From a virus, in the IMG/VR virus record IMGVR_UViG_3300032304_002285, positions 62,001 to 126,000 of that record: a stretch of DNA of 64,000 nt; one strand, given 5' to 3'. Both the position numbers and the translations under genes were made by a program. Under the pieces are notes generated by a model, which did not search any database, was not told where the DNA came from, and saw only the letters and a program-made list of their open reading frames with translations. This document shows, piece after piece, positions 58,097 to 64,000 of this stretch (positions are counted from its first letter, which is position 1; every line of letters starts with the position of its first letter).

Positions 58097-58858
58097 ATGT
58101 CAGACAATATTGCTCGTTTCCCTGTTTCTCTCCTTGATTTGGTTAGTTATTTTAATGGGACCAATCGGTGTAAAGACCCGAATTGTCGTTGCCATTTAGC
58201 TATGGCTAATCACTCTCACCTTGTCGAATCTTCCCCCATTGTCCGGGTCCCTGTCACTCAGAAGCATGCTGTTGCCATTCTTTCTGGCAAGTTTGTTTGT
58301 GAGGACAAAAACTGCAAGTGTCACAAAAGTAGTGCTTATATTGGCGATGCTTTCTATGAATCAATAAATAAATTGGTTTGGAAGTTGGCTAATAAATATG
58401 CAATCACTTGCAAATTAGATGACGTGAAGGACTTGGGAGGTATTTGTTTTAATCGAATCGTCAAGATGCTTCACAAGTATGATCCAAAGTACGAGTTCTC
58501 TACTTGGGTTTGGACGGTTTGTGAAAACATCCTTCGCCATCAGTGCGAGAAGACTAAGAGGTATATTGACGTTTTTCAGCCGGTTGACGATGATACTAAT
58601 TTAATTGGCAAGAAAGAAGGTGATTCTTTTCTTTTTGCTGAAATGGTATCAGCCATTGATGACTTGAAAGAAGAGTTCCCGGCTTGGGAGGGCTTCTTGA
58701 CTGCTTTATTTGGTAATACAAAGGAGGCTGGGTATTGCATGCCCGATGCTGTTTGTATTGCCAAGTCTGCTCGTGTTGCTGGAAGATCTTACAATGAGGT
58801 TCACCTCTTTATGAAAGAGGTTGTGAGACCTTTTTTTTCTGAGAGATTCGGGTTGTGA
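58097..58858 (+). CDS. Sigma factor-like protein with N-terminal Cys clusters
   Basis: Residues about 95-160 contain FNRIVKMLHKYDPKYEF, then STWVWTVCENILRHQCEK, matching sigma-70 region 2 (l...YDp...fstW...i..N..rd..Rk), which binds RNA polymerase and the -10 box. The C-terminal part (ARVAGRSYNEVHLFMKEV) may be region 4. The N-terminal 85 residues hold two CxxxxCxCH clusters (CKDPNCRCH, CEDKNCKCH), which look metal-binding and are unusual for sigma factors. It probably redirects host polymerase to phage promoters. The ATG at 58097 follows AAGG. Confidence 0.7.
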   Translation: MSDNIARFPVSLLDLVSYFNGTNRCKDPNCRCHLAMANHSHLVESSPIVRVPVTQKHAVAILSGKFVCEDKNCKCHKSSAYIGDAFYESINKLVWKLANKYAITCKLDDVKDLGGICFNRIVKMLHKYDPKYEFSTWVWTVCENILRHQCEKTKRYIDVFQPVDDDTNLIGKKEGDSFLFAEMVSAIDDLKEEFPAWEGFLTALFGNTKEAGYCMPDAVCIAKSARVAGRSYNEVHLFMKEVVRPFFSERFGL

Positions 58859-58889
58859 TTTAACTGAAGAGAAGAGGAGATGTAAAAAA

Positions 58890-59648
58890 ATGGGAACGGA
58901 AGAGGCTGAGAAGAGTGTTGTTGCTGGAGCAAAGGTTCATCATTCGGCTACTTGCTGGGGACATTTTGATAAGAAAGCCAAGGAATGCTCACAGTGCTTG
59001 GTTTTCCAAGCGTGTCTGGAGGCTACTGTCAATATTAACACGCTACAGGCTTCTCCTGCTAAGGCAAAGCCGGTAGCTACAGTTACTCCTGCTCCTGTGG
59101 TTATTGCTACTCCTGTGGCTCCTGTTGTTGCTTCTGGGTGTGTTGCGTCCTCTTCTCCTGTCCATAAGAAAGTGGTTAAGCCAGAAATTTTGGCGACTCC
59201 TGTTAGGACGGCTGATGTTGAGGTTGTGAAAAAACAGGAAGAGGATGTTCCTGTTGAAGAAATTAAGATTGAGGTAAAAAAGGAAGAGCCAAAGGTTCTT
59301 GCGATTGTCCCGGAAGTTGCTCCTGTGTTGGTTGTGGAGCCTCAGAAGGATGATTTGGATCAGCTTCCTATCATTAACATGTTGAAGGAAAAGCTTGGAG
59401 TAGAGCCGAATGTTAAGGGTGGGTTTGGTTCTGATGTCTATCTCTTCATTTATGGAGAGGATAAGGGTTTGCAGGTTGTCCTTCAAAAGGCATCTGGTGA
59501 TGCTGTTTTCATGAATAAGGACGGGGTTAAGAAGGAGTTTTCTTATTTTAAGACAGTGAAGGTAAAGGGAGGGAAGCCAACGAAAGAAAGGCTTTCGTAT
59601 CAAGAGAAGACCAAGAAGATTCAAGAAATCTTTGACGCTGTTCTCTAA
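58890..59648 (+). CDS. Hypothetical protein with Cys motif and Pro/Val linker
   Basis: The N-terminus has CWGHFDKKAKECSQCLVFQA followed by C, a CxGxxD(x5)CxxC(x5)C motif common in small phage zinc- or Fe-S-like proteins. A long Pro/Val/Ala/Glu-rich linker (about residues 50-160) leads to a C-terminal domain of about 90 residues (INMLKEKLGVEPNVKGGF, DVYLFIYGEDKGLQVV) with many Lys. The function is unknown. It lies between the sigma-like gene and the helicase. Confidence 0.65.
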   Translation: MGTEEAEKSVVAGAKVHHSATCWGHFDKKAKECSQCLVFQACLEATVNINTLQASPAKAKPVATVTPAPVVIATPVAPVVASGCVASSSPVHKKVVKPEILATPVRTADVEVVKKQEEDVPVEEIKIEVKKEEPKVLAIVPEVAPVLVVEPQKDDLDQLPIINMLKEKLGVEPNVKGGFGSDVYLFIYGEDKGLQVVLQKASGDAVFMNKDGVKKEFSYFKTVKVKGGKPTKERLSYQEKTKKIQEIFDAVL

Positions 59649-59649
59649 T

Positions 59650-60549
59650 ATGTATACGATTGACTTTCCTTATTATCAGCCTCCTTTTCCGGAATATAAT
59701 CCGGTCCAAAGTGCTGTAATTCCGTTCATTGATAAAGATATGAACGTGGTTGCAGCATTTGGAACAGCAACAGGGAAGACAGTCTTAGCCGAATGTGCTT
59801 TTGCTTATCACTTAAGTCAAAATGATTCGGCTAGGGTTGTCTTTGTCTGTCCTTTCCGTAGCCTTAGTGAGGAAAAGTTTAAGGCTTGGAAAGCGAACGA
59901 TCAATTGTCTAAGTACTCTGTGGTTATTAGCACTAGTGACCATGGAACTACTCCTGAGGAATTCATACAGGGGAGATTGTCGATTGTAACCTCAGAGTCT
60001 TTTGATTCAAAGGTTCGGGGAAGTCGGTACCGGGATTGGGTCAATTCAATTACTTGTGTTGTAGTTGATGAGGCTCATATCATGGGGGAAAGAAATGGTT
60101 CGATAGAGACATCATTGATGAGAATAACCAAGATAAATCCTCAAGCGAGGATTATTCTTCTTTCTGCTACGCTGGGTAATGCTATAGATTTGGCGAAGTG
60201 GTTGAAGAAGCTGAATGGTAAAACAACGAAATGTTTTACTAGTAGTTGGAGACCAACAGCTATTACTACTGAAATTCATGTGGTAGAGGATGGATATCAG
60301 GATAAGATAGATAAGGCTGTTGAGCTTGCTTCTAATAATGAAGGGAAGATCATTATTTTTGTTCATTCAAAGGTTCTTGGTGCTGATATATGCAAGAGGT
60401 TGAAATCTTCCGGTTTTAGATCTGCTTTCCATAATGCTTCTTTGTCATTTGCTTTAAGAAACAAAATAGAAAAAGCTTTTTCTGATCCAAGATCTGGATT
60501 GGATATTTTGGTCTCAACAAGCACTTTGGGTGCGGGTGTAAATTTATAA
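59650..60549 (+). CDS. Ski2-type helicase, N-terminal half (split gene)
   Basis: Motifs in order: Q-like YNPVQSAVI, Walker A FGTATGKTVLAE, Ia FVCPFRSLSEEKFKA, II VVDEAHIMGERNG, III LLSATLGNA, IV KIIIFVHSKV and V VSTSTLGAGVNL, where the frame ends with TAA. Motif VI is missing. The gene at 61108 starts MADRVIIVGASRRG and carries motif VI, so the two make one Ski2-like (Hel308/Brr2 type) helicase. Both halves are otherwise intact. It may work as two chains. The ATG at 59650 is one base after the previous stop. Confidence 0.85.
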   Translation: MYTIDFPYYQPPFPEYNPVQSAVIPFIDKDMNVVAAFGTATGKTVLAECAFAYHLSQNDSARVVFVCPFRSLSEEKFKAWKANDQLSKYSVVISTSDHGTTPEEFIQGRLSIVTSESFDSKVRGSRYRDWVNSITCVVVDEAHIMGERNGSIETSLMRITKINPQARIILLSATLGNAIDLAKWLKKLNGKTTKCFTSSWRPTAITTEIHVVEDGYQDKIDKAVELASNNEGKIIIFVHSKVLGADICKRLKSSGFRSAFHNASLSFALRNKIEKAFSDPRSGLDILVSTSTLGAGVNL

Positions 60550-60560
60550 TATGGTGTTTT

Positions 60561-61115
60561 ATGTCTTTGCAGGAAATTAAAGAAAATTGTTTGTCTTGTA
60601 AAGCTTGCCCTTTAGGTGGCAGGGGAGTTGTTTTTTCTAATATGAATGAACAAGCTTCTATCATGGTTATTGGTCAGAGTCCGGGAAAGGACGAGGTAAG
60701 GGAGGGAGAGCCTTTCGTTGGGGTTTCTGGTAAGAATTTTGATGAAGCAATAAAAGAACATGTTGGGCTAAACCGTTCATTCTTTTATTTTTCAAATGTA
60801 ATTCGGTGTTTGGTTCCGGAAAAGTATTTACTTACAGAGCAGAATTTTTCAGCTTGTCGAGTTCATCTTGATAGAGAGATAAAGGAAGTCAATCCAGTTT
60901 TGATTGTTACTTTGGGATCATCAGCTTTCGAGTCATTAACAGGGATGCATGGCTTGATGAAGCATCATGGGAAGTTTATTATTTCTTCCCGATATATGAT
61001 TCCGGTTCTTCCTTTGTTGCATCCTTCTCCTTTGGTGATGAACAATGTGGAGACTAGAGATCTTTTTATTAAAGACTTAAAGAAGATTCGGGAGTTTATT
61101 TCACAAAATGGCTGA
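60561..61115 (+). CDS. Uracil-DNA glycosylase, family 4-like (Fe-S)
   Basis: The 184-residue protein has an N-terminal CLSCKACPL, the active motif MVIGQSPGKDEVREGEPF followed by VGVSGK (family GEAPG...G.PFVG..G), FYFSNVIRC and FSACRVHL (the second Cys pair), VTLGSSAFESLTG, and the HPSP motif in LLHPSPL. Four Cys at these positions would hold a 4Fe-4S cluster. The enzyme removes uracil from DNA, or belongs to the related UdgX/SPO1 polymerase-linked group. It lies between the two halves of the helicase and overlaps the second half by 8 bases. Confidence 0.85.
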   Translation: MSLQEIKENCLSCKACPLGGRGVVFSNMNEQASIMVIGQSPGKDEVREGEPFVGVSGKNFDEAIKEHVGLNRSFFYFSNVIRCLVPEKYLLTEQNFSACRVHLDREIKEVNPVLIVTLGSSAFESLTGMHGLMKHHGKFIISSRYMIPVLPLLHPSPLVMNNVETRDLFIKDLKKIREFISQNG

Positions 61116-62094
61116 TAGAGTAATTATTGTTGGCGCAAGTCGGCGTGGTGAGAGAATTCCCATTGGAAGTTTACGCCAAATGTGCGGACGAGCGGGAAGA
61201 GGGCATGAGTTAGGGGAGTGCCATGCTGATTTAATTGTGGCTGAAAGCGATGCTGATTATGTAGAGAATGGATTAAATCTTGCAAGTGAGTTGAGCATAT
61301 CTTCTGTCTTGAGTAAAAAGAATCTTTTGGCTTTTCATATTCTTCCTGAGATTGCATCAGAAGAAGTTTTGGATGTAGTTAGTGCTGAGTTATGGCATGA
61401 AAGAAGTTTTCATTCTTATCTTGGATTTGAGGTTAAGTGGGAAAAGATTTTTGAGTTTTTGTCTGAGCATGGTTGTGTAATTTGGGATGGTAATTTCGTA
61501 AAGATTACTCCTCTGGGGAGTATTACTGCTTCTTATTATTTCCATTCTTCAGATGTTTGTGATTGGAAGAATAATTTCTCTTTCATTTTTGAGCTTGGCT
61601 TAGAGAATGATGATCTTGCCTTGGCTTGGGCTTTGGGTAATGTAAGGAACAATCGTCGTTCTGGTGATTGTAGCAAGTTGGGTGAGATAATAGAGGATTG
61701 TCGCAACCGTCTTCCTGTTCCCTTGGAGATAGATGATGGTTGTGTATTGACTGTTCTTTTATGGTGGCATGTTTTTGGTGGTCCTCCGGTTGGCAAGTTA
61801 AAGAATCAATCAATCGAGTTAAAGAGTGACTTTGGAAGAATTTACAAGGTTCTTTCTGCTATTGATTCTGATGTATCTAATTGGGGAATGCAGAGTTTTT
61901 TTGATGATCTTTTGCTTAGGTCTAAAAAAGCAATTTCTTCGGAGCTTGTCAAACTTATCAAAATCGGCGGTATAACAAAGGGACAGGCAATAGCCCTAAA
62001 GGATAGGGGTATTAGCAATCGTAAGGAATTATTGGAGTCTAAAGAGCATATGGACCTTACAGATGTTCTAGGAGAGGGATATGACTTTTCCTGA
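61108..62094 (+). CDS. Ski2-type helicase, C-terminal half (split gene)
   Basis: It starts MADRVIIVGASRRG, which continues GAGVNL from the gene at 59650 in the way an uncut helicase would (GAGVNLPADRVII). Then come motif VI LRQMCGRAGRGHELGECH, a winged-helix/ratchet region (EKIFEFLSEHGCVIWDGN) and a C-terminal helix-hairpin-helix-like part (LIKIGGITKGQAIALKDR). The ATG overlaps the end of the glycosylase gene. An AAAGAAG upstream is only a weak ribosome site, so translation may be coupled. It cannot work as a helicase alone. Confidence 0.82.
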   Translation: MADRVIIVGASRRGERIPIGSLRQMCGRAGRGHELGECHADLIVAESDADYVENGLNLASELSISSVLSKKNLLAFHILPEIASEEVLDVVSAELWHERSFHSYLGFEVKWEKIFEFLSEHGCVIWDGNFVKITPLGSITASYYFHSSDVCDWKNNFSFIFELGLENDDLALAWALGNVRNNRRSGDCSKLGEIIEDCRNRLPVPLEIDDGCVLTVLLWWHVFGGPPVGKLKNQSIELKSDFGRIYKVLSAIDSDVSNWGMQSFFDDLLLRSKKAISSELVKLIKIGGITKGQAIALKDRGISNRKELLESKEHMDLTDVLGEGYDFS

Positions 62095-62539
62095 AAGGGC
62101 TGTTTTGACTTGTGCATCCCGGCTTAAATCCGGAAAGGTTTACGAAAGTGATATTCGTAATATCTTGAAGTGCATAAAAGTTGATGTTTCCCCGATAGAG
62201 CCTTTTTTAAATCATGTAGATTCCCTTGTACGGATGGCTGCAATTAGGATTATAGGGGCAAAGGGGAATGTTAGTTTGTTGTTTAATGTGTTGAGAGACG
62301 AGCAAGATAAATCAATTGTATTTGAGGCTATGAGGCATCTAGGGAAGCGAGGGGGAAATCTTGAAGATCTAGTTGGGATTTTAGAATCAAATGATTCTAT
62401 GATGAAGCAAGAAGCTATCGCCATGTTTAGACGTTCGGGAAATGTTGATTGTTTGTTCCCGTTATTATTTGATCAGGATCAAAATATAGTTAGTCAAGTC
62501 AAGGAGTATTTTGATGAGCGAGAAAGAAAATGTGTTTAG
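62081..62539 (+). CDS. HEAT-repeat-like protein (152 aa)
   Basis: It overlaps the previous gene by 14 bases. The product shows repeated helical pairs typical of HEAT repeats: VRMAAIRIIGAKGNVSLL, IVFEAMRHLGKRGGNLED and MKQEAIAMFRRSGNVDCL. Such repeats form protein-binding solenoids. The partner is unknown. Tight coupling to the helicase C-half raises the possibility that it helps the two helicase chains assemble, which is speculation. Confidence 0.65.
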   Translation: MTFPERAVLTCASRLKSGKVYESDIRNILKCIKVDVSPIEPFLNHVDSLVRMAAIRIIGAKGNVSLLFNVLRDEQDKSIVFEAMRHLGKRGGNLEDLVGILESNDSMMKQEAIAMFRRSGNVDCLFPLLFDQDQNIVSQVKEYFDERERKCV

Positions 62540-63197
62540 GGTTCCGGTTCCTAAGAACAACGTAGAATATTTCATTGGGATGGTTTATTCGTTTTCTGAG
62601 CTTTGTGGGATAAATAAGATTCCTGAGCTTCATCATCAAATTGAATTGTTAGCAAGAGCGGCTGACGTTCATTTGTATGAGAAGGATAAGGGACCCGTTA
62701 AGAATCCGGTTAACGATGAGAAAAAGAGGTTTATTTCAAGCTTCAAGAATCGGTTTTTGGTTAATTTGGGATATGAATATCCTAACACCATAAAACCTCT
62801 TGATTCTAAAATGATTGACCAGTTTATTTCCGGGAAAATTAGTCAAAATCACATTGATGCAGATTTTTACTTGGCTTGGTTTTTCGATGACTATCTTGAA
62901 GAGCGTCAATACTTGAATCCTCCGGAATTTACGACTGCTGTTTCTTCAAAAGCTTGGAACACCTTTATCTATGACAATAAGGATGCAATTAAGACGAAAA
63001 AAGAAGAGTTTATGCAGCAATCTGAAAGCATTAATTTGATTAATCGGGCTAGGGTTGTTGCTCGTTCTACAGAAGATATGGAAATTAGAACAAAAGTTTT
63101 GGAAATCCTAAAAAAGTTTCGGGACAAGGGTATAATGATTGCAGAGTTCAGGAAGGAAGTTCAGATTTTGGAAAATCAGATTAAGTCGAATCAGTAA
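62514..63197 (+). CDS. Hypothetical protein in replication operon (227 aa)
   Basis: ATG 62514 has AAGGAG 8 bases upstream and overlaps the previous gene by 26 bases. The protein is mostly helical and charged (VEYFIGMVYSFSELCGI, FISSFKNRFLVNLGYEY, FYLAWFFDDYLEERQY) with Trp and Tyr clusters, and its C-terminus is a coiled-coil candidate (IAEFRKEVQILENQIKSN). No family is recognised. Its operon suggests a replication or recombination accessory role. Confidence 0.65.
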   Translation: MSEKENVFRVPVPKNNVEYFIGMVYSFSELCGINKIPELHHQIELLARAADVHLYEKDKGPVKNPVNDEKKRFISSFKNRFLVNLGYEYPNTIKPLDSKMIDQFISGKISQNHIDADFYLAWFFDDYLEERQYLNPPEFTTAVSSKAWNTFIYDNKDAIKTKKEEFMQQSESINLINRARVVARSTEDMEIRTKVLEILKKFRDKGIMIAEFRKEVQILENQIKSNQ

Positions 63198-63207
63198 AGG
63201 AGTTTTT

Positions 63208-63789
63208 ATGACAATGGCTGTGATTCAAAATATTGCTGAAATGTCTATGAAATTAGGCCAGCAAGACATTTGTGGGATTCGTCTTGAGGATGCAGGTCCA
63301 GATCTTCTTGACGTTAGTAAGCTTGATTTGGATATGCATGTTATTATGCAACCAAACGCAATTGCTTATTATGGTGCAGTGAAGAAGGAAGCTAGTAGGC
63401 AGTTGAGTAATTTAAAGAAGGCTTATGATCGTTGGTCTAAGAAGAAATATGCAGAAGCTAAGGCTAGTCTTGGTGCTGGAACCGGGAAAACCACCGTAGC
63501 AGATATTGAGGCAAGATTCATCGTTGATAATGAGATTCAGATTGAGGATTGGGAAAGGCGGATTGAGGAAGCTCAATTTGATTATGATACGATGGATTCA
63601 TATCTTGAGGCTTGGAGGCAAAAATCCTTTACGATCCGTGAATATGCCAATTTAAACAACATGGAAAACTATAACTCTAATTCCTCTTTGTCTGAGGAAA
63701 AGGCAAGGAATACGGGTTCGATGACAAGCAGTGTTAGTAGGGTTAAATCTGTGATTAGGCAAAGGCATGAGGAAAAACTTCAAGGCTAA
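63208..63789 (+). CDS. Hypothetical coiled-coil protein, possible recombination mediator
   Basis: A strong AAAGGAG precedes ATG 63208. After an N-terminal part the protein has a long helical region (YYGAVKKEASRQLSNLKK, AYDRWSKKKYAEAKAS), then TVADIEARFIVDNEIQIE and a second helix (IEEAQFDYDTMDSYLEAW) ending with RQKSFTIREYANL. Small helical proteins with this layout next to an ssDNA-binding protein gene recall UvsY-like recombination mediators, but the similarity is only of general form. The Ser/Asn-rich end is flexible. Confidence 0.55.
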   Translation: MTMAVIQNIAEMSMKLGQQDICGIRLEDAGPDLLDVSKLDLDMHVIMQPNAIAYYGAVKKEASRQLSNLKKAYDRWSKKKYAEAKASLGAGTGKTTVADIEARFIVDNEIQIEDWERRIEEAQFDYDTMDSYLEAWRQKSFTIREYANLNNMENYNSNSSLSEEKARNTGSMTSSVSRVKSVIRQRHEEKLQG

Positions 63790-63826
63790 TGCCAAGGTAA
63801 AAAAAGGCAAACAAGGGAGTAGCGTC

Positions 63827-64000
63827 ATGAGTAGCGTACTGGACAAGATTCGTCGGATGAAGGAACGGGAACCGGTTCGGACTAACTTCAGTTCTTTCCG
63901 GGGTATCTTCCATTCTTGGAAAGATGCTGATAACATTGTCCGTCTGGTTGGGGAAATGACTGAGGTTCATACTCACTATGTTTGTCCCAATCCGAAACGT
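63827..64000 (+). CDS. Probable ssDNA-binding protein, 5' part
   Basis: The gene starts at ATG 63827 with GGGAG upstream and runs off the window after 58 codons. The visible part, ending FHSWKDADNIVRLVGEMTEV then HTHYVCPNPKR, fits the opening of gp32-like ssDNA-binding proteins in large phages (F..WKDGDN.VRLVG...V..H). Its codons include more C-ending forms (ATC, TTC, AAC), as expected for an abundant protein. Position after a helical possible mediator supports the call. Confidence 0.55.
   Translation, partial: MSSVLDKIRRMKEREPVRTNFSSFRGIFHSWKDADNIVRLVGEMTEVHTHYVCPNPKR

Noticed and set aside
60550-61107. Intron or intein between the two helicase halves
   Set aside because: The interval is almost fully coding for the glycosylase with its own start and stop, leaving no room for a ribozyme, and there are no intein motifs.
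59650-62094. Helicase split as a sequencing frameshift
   Set aside because: A whole 184-residue gene lies between the halves, so a single base error cannot explain the split.

Overview
The window is a piece of a large tailed-phage (Caudoviricetes) genome. Every supported gene lies on the + strand, genes overlap or abut, and most starts have an AGGAG-type ribosome site. A very long tape measure protein, tail-tube-like proteins and the absence of any recognisable sheath point to a long, non-contractile tail. An overlapping pair that looks like an inner-membrane spanin and an outer-membrane lipoprotein spanin suggests a Gram-negative host. Terminase, portal, capsid, lysin and DNA polymerase are not recognisable here and should lie outside the window.

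Layout. 1-1.6 kb: small accessory genes, one YopX-like. 1.6-4.3 kb: two glycosyltransferase genes. 4.4-5.7 kb: small unknown genes, two of which begin with an amphipathic helix that recurs through the window. 5.7-11.3 kb: a translation/RNA island with 18 tRNA genes, one degenerate tRNA, a complete tmRNA (ssrA) with an encoded tag, two HNH endonucleases, three boxA-like antitermination sites and about six strongly structured non-coding stretches. 11.4-13.9 kb: three tandem paralogues carrying a ribosomal protein L7/L12 C-terminal-like domain, driven by a repeated promoter type. 14-20.2 kb: a four-repeat protein, the spanin-like pair, a RelA/SpoT-like protein, a zinc-ribbon protein and unknowns. 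20.3-50.1 kb: connector, tail tube, tail chaperone, tape measure, tail hub, collagen-like fibre, lectin-like and tip proteins, plus a third glycosyltransferase. 50.1-64 kb: replication and repair, with an SNF2 helicase holding two inteins, a DnaB-type helicase, an OB/HD protein, a primase, a sigma-like factor, a Ski2-type helicase split in two around a uracil-DNA glycosylase, and the start of a probable ssDNA-binding protein.

How it fits together (inference). tRNAs, tmRNA and L12-like proteins form one block that could retune host translation. Three glycosyltransferases and a Thr-rich collagen-like fibre suggest fibre glycosylation. A shared terminal helix on at least six otherwise unrelated proteins, one with a RelA/SpoT fold, is a candidate targeting tag, for example for proteins packaged in the virion. 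The strongest individual observations are the tmRNA, the split helicase, the class 3-like intein in the Walker A motif, the L12-like triplet, the shared helix and the unclassified structured RNAs.
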